Part shown: positions 48,824 to 61,512 of the stretch, piece after piece
How positions within the stretch are numbered: position 1 is the first letter of the stretch
Layout: every line of letters begins with the position of its first letter
Source of the DNA: Panagrolaimus kolymaensis
Lineage: Eukaryota; Nematoda; Chromadorea; Rhabditida; Panagrolaimidae
Length of the DNA: 64,000 nt
Assembly (NCBI GenBank): GCA_028622995.1
Contig: JAJQJQ010000017.1
Location: 1,798,001-1,862,000 of the forward strand
Reading direction: 5' to 3'
Program-made: the position numbers and the translations under genes
Notes under the pieces: generated by a model
Told to the model about the DNA's origin: nothing
Database searches by the model: none
What the model saw: the letters and a program-made list of their open reading frames with translations, nothing else

Positions 48824-51800
48824 ATGTCTAAGAATAACATATCAAGAACGCGAAGAATTTTGGATGTTTTGGATCAGATTGCTGGTGGTTTAACAAGCTC
48901 AACTGAAGCGAATACTTCTTCTATTGATATGTCAACAACTCAAAAATGGTTGCATGATATAAGCGTTGGAAAATCTCCTGGTCCTCCACGTACTTCAATT
49001 CGTACGCCATCAAGATTATATTCAATTGCTTCAAATGTTCGTGATAAACCTTATTGGAAAAGACCAGCTGAAGCTAAACCGAAACAATGCAGTATTGAAG
49101 CTGATACAGAACCTACTGACACTGAAGTTACGTCATCTAAAGTTAATCACGCTGATCTCCCTAAAGTACATCAACCGGTACTCAAATCTGTAACTGGAAA
49201 GAACATCGCATTTAAAAGCAATACATTTAATGCTAACTTGGTGGATTTGGAAGATGATGTGGCGACAGCACAAACAGAAGTTAGTTCTTTTTTTGCGAAA
49301 TATTTTAACTTTTAAACTCAATTTTTCAGAAAACTCTTGAAAATATCAAACTTCCATCGTCATTAGGCAAAAATATTGAAAGTGGCTTTTTGACTAAAAA
49401 TAAAACTTTTATTTTCTCGAAACCTGTTATTCGTGGTCCTCAAACTGTACTTGAAAAATCATTTGAAAAAGAAGAATCGTCGTCAGATGATAGTTCAGAA
49501 GATGAAGTTGATAAAGAAGTTGTAATAGCTCCAAAGCCCTTGCATTCTGAAACATCGTCATCTGATAATTCTCCAGACAGTACTGTTTTTTTTTTACATT
49601 TCTTTCATTTTGTTATGATTAACTTTTTTTTAGGTTCAAAACGACAACAAACGCCACAGTCTACTGTTAATATCGATGGTGCTCCACCTACTTCTACAAC
49701 TAATCTTGAAGCTTGGGAATGTCCAACTTGTATGGTTTCGAATGATGCTTCTGCTGAAAATTGTGTCTGTTGTGCCACTCCTTCTCCTAAAAGTGGCGTT
49801 GTTGCAACAAATGATAAATCTGCTGCAACTGCTTTTAAACCTACTGTATTTTCCAAACCTGCTAATTCAGGATGTAAGTTTTTGTTTACTTTAATAAATA
49901 AATATGCTATTCTGTTAAACTTTTAGTTACTTTTGGTCTTACAACTAAACCATCTGAACCGGTTAACTCAACTACAAATACAGTGACTAATGGATTGTCG
50001 TTTGGTAACACCACTGCTACTAACTCTTGTCAACCTGCTGCGCCATTTCCTTCTGTGTTCGGTGCAAGTAAACCTGGTGAACGTAAGTACTTTATAACGT
50101 TTAAAATAATATATTACTTCATACCTTTTTAGCTGTTTCAAACCAATTGTCTCAATCAGCTGCTCCACCAACTTCCAACAACATGTTCGGTCAAACTAAC
50201 GGTGCACCATTCTCTCTATTCGGTCAAAGCAAACCTCTTGAATGTAAGTATTTTATAATGTTTAAAATAATGTGTTACTTTATACATTTTTAGCTGTTTC
50301 AAACCCATTGTCTCAACCGACAGCTCCGGCACCTACCAACAACATGTTCGGTCAAACCAACGGTGCACCATTCTCTCAATTCGGTCAAAGCAAACCTGTT
50401 GAACGTAAGTATTTTATAACGATTTAAATAATATATTACTTCATACTTTTTTAGCTGTTTCAAACCAATTGTCTCAACCAACAGCTCCAGCACCTACCAA
50501 CAACATGTTCGGTCAAATCAATGGTGCACCATTCTCTCTATTCGGTCAAAGCAAACCTGTTGAACGTAAGTATTTTATAACGTTTAAAGGCACTTCTTCG
50601 GTATAAGCACTCCCGGGTTCTGGTTCTTTAAGAATCCTTTTGGGTTCTGGTTCTTTAAGATTATTTATAGGATCTGGATCTTTAAGAATCTTTTTAGGAT
50701 CTGGATCTTTTAAATTATTTATAGGTTCTGGATCTTTAATAACCTTTATGGGTTCTGGATCTTTAAGATCCTTTATAGGTTCTGGATCTCTAAGAATACT
50801 TTTTGGGTTCTGGATCTTTAATATTATTTATAGGATCTGGATCTTTAAGAATCTTTTTAGGATCTGGATCTTTAACATTCTTTTTGGGTCCTGGATCTCT
50901 AATAACCTTATAGTGTTCTGGATCATTAAGATCCTTTATAGGTTCTTGGATCCTTTATAGGTTCTGGATCTCTAAGAATACTTTTTGGGTTCTGGATCTT
51001 TAATATTATTTATAGGATCTGGATCTTTAAGAATCTTTTTAGGATCTGGATCTTTAACATTCTTTTTGGGTTCTGGATCTCTAATAACCTTATAGGGTTC
51101 TGGATCATTAAGATCCTTTATAGGTTCTTGGATCCTTTATATGTTCTGGATCTCTAAGAATTCTTTTTGGGTTCTGGATCTTTTAGAATATCTTAAAGAT
51201 CCAGATCCTAAAAAGATTCTTTAAAATCCAGATCCCAAAAAGGATTCTAAAGATCCAGATCCATAGGATTCTTAAAGATCCAGATCCTTTAAAGACTCTT
51301 AAAGATCCAGAACCCATTCTTAAAGATCCAGATCCTATAAAAGACTCTTAAAGATCCAGATCCTATAAATAATGTTAAAGATCCATATCCCAAAAATAAT
51401 GTTAAAGATCCAGATCCCAAAAATGATCCTAAAGATCCACATCACATAGGATTCTTAAAGATCCAGAACCCGGGAGTGCTTATACCGAAGAAGTACCCGT
51501 TTAAAATAATATATTACTTCATACATTTTTAGCTGTTTCAAACCAATTGTCTCAACCAACAGCTCCTACAACTACCAACAACATGTTCGGTCAAAACAGT
51601 GCTGCAGCAACACCATTCAGCTTTAATACAACAGCGACAAGTAATGGATTTAACTTTGGAAATACTCCTGCAGCTCCAAATTTTCAATTTGGTGCTAATG
51701 ATACTCCAAGTACTTTATTTAATGCTCCTGGTCCACCTCCATCATTTGGCAATTATGCAGCGTATGTTTTATATTTTGTTTTTCATATTTTATTCTGTTA

Positions 51801-51902
51801 AATTATAGGCCATCAAATACATTCATGCCGGTTACTGGAGGTAACAGTTCTTCATCGACTTCTCGGAAATTGCTTCTTGCTAAAAGAAAGAAGAGGGGCT
51901 AA
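48824..51902 (+). CDS. npp-7: FG nucleoporin, NUP153 type
   Basis: Nine exons: 48824-49279, 49330-49579, 49634-49873, 49927-50082, 50133-50243, 50294-50404, 50455-50565, 51533-51761, 51809-51902; 585 residues. The N-terminus (ISRTRRILDVLDQIAGGL) matches the Nup153 N-terminal pore-targeting motif. A single RanBP2-type zinc finger (AWECPTCMVSNDASAENCVC) follows an acidic Ser stretch. The C-terminal half carries FG motifs (NNMFGQ, FSLFGQSKP, NGFNFGNT, FQFGAND) and ends in a basic tail (RKLLLAKRKKRG), as in Nup153, where it binds importins. NUP153 sits on the nuclear-basket side of the pore and aids transport and chromatin tethering. Exons 5-7 and the start of exon 8 are tandem copies, and the intron before exon 8 holds a transposon. 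Vertebrate NUP153 has four zinc fingers; here there is one. Confidence 0.88.
50133..51599 (+). repeat. Tandem FG-exon duplications in npp-7
   Basis: Exons 50133-50243, 50294-50404 and 50455-50565 are 111 nt each with 50-nt introns of the same sequence, a 160-161 bp period. Each encodes VSNQLSQ...NNMFGQ...FSLFGQSKPVE. The first part of exon 51533-51761 is a fourth copy. The coding copies and the introns (GTAAGTATTTTATAACG... TTTTTAGCTGTTTC) are both highly similar, implying recent unequal exchange. Confidence 0.95.
50589..51497. mobile_element. 909-bp foldback MITE with 8-bp target-site duplication, hAT-like
   Basis: The ends are inverted repeats, GGCACTTCTTCGGTATAAGC on the left and, read inward from the right, GGTACTTCTTCGGTATAAGC; both continue ACTCCCGGGTTCTGG. 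The eight bases CGTTTAAA flank it on both sides (50581-50588 and 51498-51505). The sister introns of the tandem exons show the empty site, ATAACGTTTAAAATAATAT. The interior is a ladder of GGATCTGGATCTTTAAGAATC units running one way to about 51185 and the reverse way after it. No coding capacity. An 8-bp duplication fits hAT-superfamily mobilisation. Confidence 0.93.
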
Positions 51903-52855
51903 TTACTGTGTTTTTGATATTTGTTTTTCATTGTTCAGATTTGTTTTTCTATATGAATATTTATGAAGATATTTTTGTCATACACTAGGTTTCTTTGTTT
52001 GTTTTTATTGAATTTTTGATTTTTGCAGAAATGTCGTTTATTTATAAAATTAAAAGAAAGCCTAAATTTTTGTAACACTTGTTTTATTTTATACAAATAA
52101 TGCTCGATTTCTTTTTCATTGTCTAAATTAGGATTTTGATTGTTTTCATTCCATTAGTCTGAAGACATGAGTTAATCACATTTGAAAAGCTGCTGGTCGT
52201 ATGTTTATACATACACGCGAGTTTTCCTTCCTTTTTTTCTAAGTACGACTTTCCGGAATCAAATATATTTTTTTTTTGCGGCATACCACCACCTATAACA
52301 AGCATCTTATTTGTTCTACTGTATATCATTTAAAGGAGTTTTGAGTAACAACTAACTTTTGGTCTGTTATTTGGCCTGAAGCCAGAAGCTGTCATCTTCA
52401 TTTTGGGTTATCTCTCAGTTTTTATGTTTTTTTTAATTCTCGGCTGTCGTGTTCCTTATAGTCGGAATACAATTCAATTGAATTTGTTTGTGAATTGAAA
52501 GCAAATATTATATTGTTTTCAACCATTTTGTTAGACTTTACATTTGAGGTTGAAAGAACTTACATATTGTAGAACCGAGTCTCTTAACCTCTGAAATAAA
52601 AAAAAGACTTCCATTTTTGTGTAAACATTCCCATTTTTATCTTTTCTTAAAAAAAGCGTTTACTTTTATTTTTTTTTATTTAAAGTAAGTTGTTTTAAAG
52701 TTTAAGTTTTTTTTGTATTTAAAAATATTGTTTGAAAAACAGAAACTTCAAACAGTATTTATCTTTATACTTCCCAATTATTAACAAGCCGAGCATTTGA
52801 ATTTGTGGAGAAAAAAAGGCGGCGGCGACGACGGCATCATCATAAAATAATCAAA
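51903..52855. other. Spacer between npp-7 and the peptide transporter
   Basis: Npp-7 3' untranslated region and transporter upstream sequence, 953 bp, AT-rich. No gene supported. Confidence 0.5.
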
Positions 52856-55800
52856 ATGAAGGTTACTAATCGACGGCGTAAGCTTTTTTATTTTATTTAA
52901 ACAATGAATAGAAAATCTTAATTATGTTTTATGAAATAGAGTCAGTACTTAAGACTATGGGTAAAAGTGTTAATAATTAATTGATATCTAAAAATCCAAC
53001 GTTTATTTTATTTTTCGAATAAGTCAAACGTTGTCAGTCATAAGTAGTTGAATAGTGAGTATACTGTAGCAACATATTTTGCTAAATTAATTTAAAAATA
53101 TTATATAACGAAATTATAAAATCAACACTATAGTTGGACCACACCCATTTTTTAAAATTTTTTTCGTTGAATTTTTTTTTGAAATGTTTTCTAAAACTTT
53201 GAATATTTTACGTTTATCAAACTTTGTTTGCAACAAGGTTGTTATCGACCATATTTATTGAAAGTTTTAAAATAGTAATCCCATGATAAAAATGGTTTTT
53301 ATAGAAAAAATCCAAAAATAATAATAAAGGTTTTAAACTATAAAGTACTATTGACTTTATGTGATTAAAGGTTTAAAGGTTTCAGTTATTAAAATACCAA
53401 ACAAATAATTCAATAGCGCCTTTGAGTCTATGAATAATGCAAAACATTTTTATTTTTTAACATTATTTTCACGAAAAAATAAAACACATGAGATGAAAGA
53501 AGAACCCAACCCCTTTTTTGTGTTATTTTCTAACTAATTAACACTTGTGATGATCGAGTTTTTAAATGACGATACAAATCAAATCAGTCGTTTTTTTTTC
53601 ATCGACTTCTAACAAGACGACGCACGTGAAATAATATTTATTTTTGATAAGTGACTAATTTTCTTTACAAAGTAGAATATTGCTTCTCTTTGCTAAACAC
53701 CTTGAAGAGCTAAAAAAACTATTTTTTAATTCAAAAACTTTTGTCGCTGTCTGTTTTTTTTTTTCGTTGATGTATCTTCTTCAATTGTGTCCATGAACAT
53801 ACATATTTCCAAAAAATAAAATCAAAGACGACAAAAAAAGAACAGCGACTGAACGGTTTTCTTTTTTGATCATTCAATCATCCATCGTCTTTTTTTCTAC
53901 GTTCGCATTCTTTAAAAAAGTAAAAAACAAACATTTGTCCTAAAAGTTTTTCTTTGCTTTACTTTTTTTTTGAGACCAAAGGCGATGCGCAAAAAAAAAA
54001 AAAAATAAATAAACGAAGCTGGCTGGCCAATGGTCAAAAATAATCCGTGTCAAAAAATTAAACCCGTTTGTTTTATTGAGAGGAGTGTAATATAATAGCT
54101 GGCCTGCTTCTGGTGGCGGTGGCTTAAATGGTTCAATCAAGTCTGCCATTTTAGCCTATTCGCCTCAGGGGCTAATCCATTTTCTTTGGGACATCACATT
54201 ACCTTTTTTTTCATTCGTTCGTTATTCTTCAAATAAATATTCATTTGTTAAATTTTTTTTTGGGTTCTCATTTTTAATCTTTACTTCCAATCACCATCAA
54301 AAACATTTGCCTTTTTTGAAATATAAAAAAACAATATTCAAGTTTAACATAAAAAAAATAGAAGAAATAATCTTTCAAACTTGTTCCTGAAAGAATTATT
54401 TTATTTGACCCTTTTTTAAGTTTTTATTTTTTTATTTTGCAGCCGACGATCGTGATCGTCGCCCTTCACGGTTAATAGCAGCCGCAGAACCTTTACTTGT
54501 AATTGATTCACCCCCATCTCGATCACGATCACGTGCAGGATCTCATCCAGCTCTAGGTGGAACACCCCTTGATACAATGACCGTGGTTGCTCCATCTCAA
54601 GGTTTGGGAAATGAAAAAGCTCAACCCCATTCATGGTCCCATAATGATGGTGGCCCAAATGACCCTCCTGAAACCCAAGGATTGATAAGTTCTTTACGAA
54701 GTTATCCAAAAGGTGTATTTTTTATGCTTGGAAATGAATTTTGTGAACGATTCAGTTTTTATGGAATGCGTGCTATTCTCATGATGTATTTCATTTATCA
54801 ACATAATTTTGATACAAGGTTAGTTTAATTAATATTAAGCAAGATTTTTTTGGGATATGATTTTTCAAACTTTTTTCACATAGTTTACTTTTTGATATTA
54901 TGCAGTCAAAATTTCTTAAAATCCTTTCCTATTTATTTTTAGCACAGCAACATTCCTTTATCATGGATTTATATCTATGGCATATTTATCACCATTAGTT
55001 GGATCCATCGCTGCTGATAATTATTTTGGACGTTTTCGAGTCATTCTCTGGGTAACTTAACTTTCCTTGCTTCATTATTTTCTTAATTTCATCATTTAGG
55101 TTTCATTGATGTATGTTTTGGGACATGCATTGCTTTCAGTTGGAGCACTTCCATATCTCACCCATTCAATTCAAACAACCCTCGACTTTAGTGGTTTAAT
55201 AATCATTGCATTGGCAACTGGTGGAATAAAACCTTGTGTTTCGGCATTTGCTGCTGATCAATTTAATGAACATCAACACCAACAACGAGCCCAATTTTTT
55301 TCATTCTTTTATTTTTCCATCAATGCTGGTTCCCTTCTTGCTATTATGCTTACTCCACTTCTTCGCGGCCGTGTTTCATGCTTTGGTTCACCATATTGTT
55401 TCCCACTCGCATTTGGAGTTCCAGGAGTTTTGATGCTTGTTGCCTTTGTTATTTTTCTTTCTGGATGGCGATTTTATAAAATTACACCAGCTGGAAAAGG
55501 AAATGTCGTATGGAAAGTTTTAAAATGTATTGGTTGTGCTCTTAATGGAAAGCTTAGGGCTGTATTAAAACGTCAAGATAAAGCTGCGAATTGGGTAGAT
55601 TATGCTTCCCCAAAATATTCTGATCCTCTCATTGCTGGAGTTAAAAGTTTGCTTGCTGTTTCACTCCTTTTCGTTCCAGTGGTTTTCTTTTGGGCTCTCT
55701 TCGATCAACAAGGCAGCACTTGGGTTCTTCAAGCAAGTCAAATGGATGGCCGAGTTGGCCCATTTACAATTCTTCCAGATCAAATGAATACATTTAATCC

Positions 55801-57666
55801 TTTAATTATTCTAATTATGGTTCCTATTTGTGAAGCATTCATTTATCCATTTCTTCGAAAATTTGTTGAAATTACCCCACTTCGAAAAATGGGTGCTGGT
55901 GGAATTTTGGCAGCTTTAGCTTTCATAATGGCTGGATTTCTTCAACTTAAAATCAACCGAACCCTTGATCCTTTACCCGCAGATGGAAATGTTTTTATAC
56001 AAAAATTTGGTGCTGATTCTATTACATTAAATGAAACAATTTTGAATTTGGATAAAAATGAAATTTCTGCTGGGTTTTATTCCGCTAATATTAATGGCTA
56101 TTCAACCACCTTCAATCTACAAAATGAAAATAATGCTTACATTTTGGGAATTTTTGAAAAAGAAAAAGAGTGAGTAACTTTTGAAACCTATGAGTTTACA
56201 AAAAATTCAAAGTTTAAATTCCCAAAAAATATTTTGCCTCGAATTTTACACAAACAAAAAAGATCGCCCAATTTAACAAGTTTTAAAATGATGATGCAAA
56301 AAATATCCTTTGATTCCTTCTTTCTTTTTCATTGGAATTAAAAATTCTTTTGCTCAAAATTACAACAATGAAGAAATCATCATCGAAAACCTTAACGCAA
56401 ATTAGGCTCGCTCGCACACATGCACGCACAAGTTATTTTCAAATTAAATTGATTAAATTGAATCATTTATTTTTGAGAGAACTGAAAGTAAAAAATACCG
56501 AAAATACTTTTATGTTCATTGAATGGTCTTTGAATTTTATCAATCAATTTTGTTTAAAAAAATATTTATCTCTTTTCTTATTATTATAAAAAAATGACGT
56601 TTTCATGTGACAATTTGTATTTTGAACCATTTTTTTTATTAGGGATTAAAATCAGCATTTTTAATTCTACGAGAAAAAAACTTATAACATACTAAAAAAA
56701 GATTGTGTTTCGAACTTCAAAAAATAGAATTAATTTATAAAAATGGATTTTGTTTTTTTTTAATTGAGAAAAATTAACAAACACTTCTACTATCATTTTC
56801 AAAAATGAATACTTTTTAGAGTTTCAACGGTATTATTCCCCTATAAACTTGATAAAGCATCAAATGGTCAAACAAATTTGATTATTTTAATCGAAGATGA
56901 TTCTCCATTAAAAGGAAATTCAATCATTGTTGTTGATAATAAAGGTTCAATGATGGTTTCTAAACAAATTGAACAGGGAACAATAATCAACATCCAACCA
57001 GCGATTATAAGCACACAAGATTATGTAATTCATTATGGCAAAAAATGTTTCACATTTAATATTTCTCTTTGTGAACATCGATTGTAAGTTGTTATTATCA
57101 TTCAAAAAACTAATATAAGAAAAATGGAATTTGTAGGCCAATCTTTGCTGAAACCGGCGCAATTCATGTTTTATATTTTAATAATGAAAAAGCGGAAATG
57201 CGACAAATTATTCAAGCTAATAGTGTAAGCGTCTTATGGCAACTTCCACAATTTTTTGTTATCACTGTGGGCGAAGTCTTATTTAGTGTCACAGGATTGG
57301 AATTTTCGTATTCTCAAGCTGCACCAAATATGAAAAGTGTTTTACAGGTAAAAATAAATTACTCGTACTTTTATAACGCACGTGAATAACAATAAAAAAA
57401 ACTATTTATAGGCTATGTGGTTATTGACTACTTTTGCTGGAAATGTCATAGATATGGGAATTTCGGGTTCAAAAATAATTCATGAACCCGCATTTGAATT
57501 TTTCTTTTATGCATTTTTAATGTTTATTGTTATTGGCATTTTTATTCTTATTGCTGTTAATTACAAATATGTTGATGAAGAGGCTTTAGAAACCGATTCA
57601 CAAGCTGAAGCCGAAGCTGAAACAACGATTCCAACAATTGAAAAGAAATCTAATGAGCTGCCTTGA
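52856..57666 (+). CDS. Proton-coupled oligopeptide transporter (POT/PTR family, PEPT-like)
   Basis: Exons 52856-52877, 54443-54818, 54943-55051, 55100-56169, 56820-57083, 57137-57347 and 57412-57666; 768 residues. The first exon (MKVTNRR) is placed by its GGC|GTAAGC donor and matching phase and is the least certain part. A hydrophilic Arg/Ser/Pro-rich N-terminus is followed by SLL15-type membrane segments: GNEFCERFSFYGMRAILMMY carries the ExxER motif; SIAADNYFGRFRVILW and ATGGIKPCVSAFAADQFNEH are the PTR2 signatures, and FFSFFYFSINAGSLL is FYxxINxG. A large extracellular domain between spans 9 and 10 (about residues 480-600) and a final FWALFDQQGSTW block are typical of animal PEPTs. It imports di- and tripeptides with protons, in worms mainly at the gut lumen. 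The tail is acidic. Convergent with the ammonium transporter. Confidence 0.93.
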
Positions 57667-58235
57667 TTAATGACTGACGCTCCTTTTATTTTATAATTTT
57701 TGACTTTCTTTAAAAACAAAACAAAATTCATTTTGATCTCATCGCCAATTTTTATATATACTATTTTTATGCCAAATATTTAAAGGACGACTATACTTTC
57801 TGTATTTTTCAAATTGTTTCAAACAACGCGCGCGTCTGTCCCCAAGTGGTAAAGCGTTTTGAACATCGAAAAACCGTAATGCTACAGTAATATCTCACTT
57901 CCAAATTACTGTAGCATTACGGTTTTTCGATGTTCAAAACGCTTTACCACTTGGGGACAGACGCGCGCGTTGTTTGAAACAATTTGAAAAATACAGAAAG
58001 TATAGTCGTCCTTTAATCTTGCTTTTTTAATCAAAATTTTCATTAACTTTTTAGAGTTACTTTTGAATGAAAAAGGTTGACTCCAAATTTCGATAATATT
58101 TCCATTCAATAAGGTTACTTTTAGTAGCAATTACATACACTTTAATCCAAAGTTTTCTTTTATTGGTGCAACTATTTTTCTATATAATTCTTTTTAATAA
58201 TAACTTTTTTTGAATATAAATAAAATATATTAAAT
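57667..58235. other. Convergent 3' region containing a hairpin repeat
   Basis: 569 bp between the facing stops of the peptide and ammonium transporters. Apart from the hairpin at 57780-58015 it is AT-rich with AATAAA-like signals on both strands. Confidence 0.5.
57780..58015. repeat. Near-perfect 236-bp hairpin (MITE-like) between convergent genes
   Basis: 57780-57891 pairs with 57904-58015 as a reverse complement, apparently without mismatch, across a loop of about 12 bases (TATCTCACTTCC). The arms contain CAACGCGCGCGTCTGTCCCC and ACCGTAATGCTACAGTAAT. The outer ends read TTAA|AGGACGAC and GTCGTCCT|TTAA, which would fit a TTAA target duplication. Confidence 0.93.
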
Positions 58236-61200
58236 TTAAAGATGTTGTCCATCAGTTTCCAACCGGCGATGTCCATCTTCTTCCCCTTCCTCATTGTTAC
58301 TACCCTCATCCAAATATTCTACAACAATTTGAGGTATTGTTGGAGCGGGTGAATAAAGTTCATTCGATGTTGGTCCCACGCGTTTACCCTAAAACTAATT
58401 TCTTAAAGGAATTCTTAGTAGAAATAAAAAAATTATATACATTTGGAACATTTTCCTTTGATTTATTCTTAGTGTTTTTATTTTTTGAAGCATTGTTTCC
58501 CAGTTCTGGATGTTCAAATCTTGAGCTCGTGGGATTATGGAAATAACTAATCCTTCGACTCATTTGATTTGGAATTACACTCGTTCGACGCTCATATGCT
58601 GCTGCAAGCTCTTCTAATGAAACTAAAAATCTCAGAAATATTGGTTGCTAAAATAATCTTTGATATGCTTACATTCAGCGTTAGCTGAAAAGGTTCTCGC
58701 TCGTGATCTTCCATCTTCGCTTACAAGTTCATCCCATCCATGACCATAAGCCTAAAAAGAGCTTTAGATCTAAATATGGGAATTCGAAATGCTGGGAACT
58801 AACGTGGATGGGATATGCAGCTTCACCATGCTTGAAAATATCTAAGCCCTTAATTTCAACTTCTGGAACAACTCTAAATTTTTTAATTTTCTTTAAAAAT
58901 AAAAACACTGGAATCATAAATAAAGACGACCAGATAATTATTGCCAATGCACAAATAAGATTCCATCCAAGTTGAGCGAAAGCTTGACCAACTTTAGAAT
59001 TATCGCCGTCGATGGCATCAACTATGGAATAAGCAACACCATCATGTCCAATAATACATACGGCAATAAGACCCCAACATCCTCCTCCTGCATGAACGGC
59101 AAATGCGTCCAAAGGATCATCAATTTTTATACCAATCATCATTTTGCTTAATCCAAGATATACGAGTCCAGCGCCTGTTCCAGTAAATACGCTTGCCTAA
59201 ACAACATACATAGTTTCGATATTTATAAAAAACATCAATAATACTAACCCAGGGTTCCATACGGTTACATCCAGCACATGATGCCACCATTCCAGCTAAG
59301 CAAGCATTTATGGTTAATAATAGCGTCCATTTACCTTTAAAAAAGAATATTGAAAAGCTGTTTTGAAAGGATGCTTTTCAAATGAATAAGATTTATTCTG
59401 TTTCTTAGTATAAATAATCAAACGTTAAAAATAGTAATGTTATATGTACCTTTAGTGAGATAATGAATAACTAGATAAATAAGAGCTGCAAAAGCTCCAC
59501 ACATAATTCTGAAAAAGTGAAGAAATTTATTTACTCCGTTTATGTCTCTGACGAGCTTACGTATTTATCATTGCCAAAGCAACGATGTCACCTTCACCAG
59601 GCTTAACAATGTCCTAAAAAACCCTTTTGATGGTCTATAAAAACCTTTAAAACCATTTACCGCCATTGAACCTCCTAAAAACAAAATTTTCGTTACTATT
59701 GGAAAAATGATTTTAAAAAAATTACCGTTGAAAGCCAAAAATCCAAACATTAAAATAAATCCACCCAAAGCAGCAAACTAGAATATTTAAATTAAATGAA
59801 AAAAATTAATTTATTCATGTTAAAAAAGATTTTATCTTCCACTTTAAATATTCTTTGCAAAAGCGCAGTTTATTTAGAAAGTGCGTTAGCTTGTTCTAAA
59901 CTAAAAATAAAGTTCATAGTGTGTTTTTTAGCTTTGCAAAAAAAATAACTGATAATTATTTCCATTTTTAGTTTTTTTCCTTGTATCAACAAAGTCGAAC
60001 GGTCCAAGAATACATCTGATAGAAAGTGTAAGCGCTTATCTTTAAAAAAGCTATGATCTTTCGTACTTTTGTTGTTCCGCTTGTTTTTTATAAGTTTTTT
60101 TTTAAAATGTGTAATTTTTTTAAATTCGCACCGGAACAGAATGTCCTTGGATTTCAGCACTTTTATCTTCATTTCGATTAGGAAATCTTCCAATTCTTGG
60201 TCCCATCATGTATGCAGCAACAAATGAAACCGAGCCACCACCTATAATAAATAAAATAAATAAAAAAGCCATTGTTAGTGTCCACTTACATAAATGAACA
60301 ACACCACTTCCAGCAAAATCAATATAAGTTGTATTAATATTTCCTGAATTAATTCCAATATACATCCATCCATTAGGACTCCAACCCCTTAATATTAAAA
60401 CAACTTAAAATATTGCAAATTGCAAAAAAAAATTGAGAAACATCACTACTTACCAATGTGTAAGAATGGGATATACAAAACCTTTAAAATAAAATAAAAA
60501 TTAAATAAACCCTAAAGAAATAAAAAAAGAAGAATGAATTACTTGATATAACGGTGCAATATGTAATGTAAGTGGCAAATTCACCTTTAAAAAACGCAAT
60601 TAATGAATGTAAAGTTTTGTTTATCAAAAATCCTTACACCTTTCGGCTACAGCACCCGATACAATGGTTGCTGAAGTGGCAGCAAACACATATTGAAAAA
60701 AGAATTTTGGATAATCTTTAAAGCCACTTAAAAAGAAATTCGATGTGCCTATAAAGAGGCCCCATGTGGAGTTTGAAGCATTTCCAAAAGCAAAAGCCCA
60801 ACCAACGCTCCTAAATTTTTTATTGGAATCATGAAACTTAACTAATATTTATGATATTTTTTTACCAATAACACACAATAGCTATGCAGGAATCCAATAA
60901 ATTTTTAATTAAAATATTTGTCGTGTTTTTACTTCGAACCGCTCCAGCTTCAAGAAAAGCAAAACCACATTGCATAACTGAAAACATTTTGGTTATGAAA
61001 TTTTTTGAAGAAAAAAAAGAATTTTTATAATTGATATTTGGTGTCCAAAATTAAACTTTAAAAATAGTAAAACAATAACATAACTAACAATCACCGTAAA
61101 AAGTATTTAGAAGGAAAGCTTTAATTCAGCGAAAGAAGTTTAACTAATTTGTTAAAACAATAAAATTTCCTTACGAAAAATAATGATGGCCATGGAACAC

Positions 61201-61301
61201 ATAAAAAAAGCATTGTTATTTTCGGCGAAATCTGATTCAACTTGGTTTATCTTTGCTTCAAGAGCTTGAATCTGCTTCGTAAGATTTTCAAAGTCCGCCA
61301 T
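58236..61301 (-). CDS. Ammonium transporter (AMT/MEP/Rh family)
   Basis: Sixteen exons from 61301-61175 to 58388-58236; the sum of 1761 nt gives 586 residues. Motifs of AMT proteins are clear: FMCSMAIIIFLMQCGFAFLE in the first span, SKNTTNILIKNLLDSCIA, ATSATIVSGAVAERC, SFVYPILTHWGWSPNGW, DFAGSGVVHLCGGSVSFVAA, GGFILMFGFLAFNGGSM, and DDPLDAFAVHAGGGCWGLIA with the pore His. A hydrophilic C-terminal tail carries the AYGHGWDELVSEDG regulatory region. The second twin pore His is in VVHL. The protein moves ammonium across membranes; C. elegans has four paralogues and I cannot assign one. One exon is only 14 nt (59674-59661), and exons of 28 and 42 nt are present. Confidence 0.93.
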
Positions 61302-61512
61302 TGATTGATTGAACTTCTTTCCTCAGAAACAAGGAAATCAATGTGTCGCGACTGATAAAAAAAACTTCTAATTAAATTTTGCCTCCAATAACAAAGGTTG
61401 AAATATAACATTTTATTTTTTTATTCTTACAAACATAAAGAAAAATGCAATCACAATCACTTGTTTTTTCACTCCGCCTATTAATTGATCTTTAGAACTT
61501 TTATTATTTTTG
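61302..61512. other. Short spacer between ess-2 and the ammonium transporter
   Basis: About 210 bp between two genes on the minus strand, holding the ess-2 3' end and the transporter's upstream sequence. The spacing is compatible with an operon, with ess-2 upstream. No acceptor for SL2-type trans-splicing is clear. Confidence 0.4.

Noticed and set aside
53940..54149. Minus-strand frame starting MADLIEPFKPPPPEAGQLL
   Set aside because: Promising first residues, but it runs into homopolymer-derived Phe and Lys, lies in the first intron of the peptide transporter and has no partner exons.
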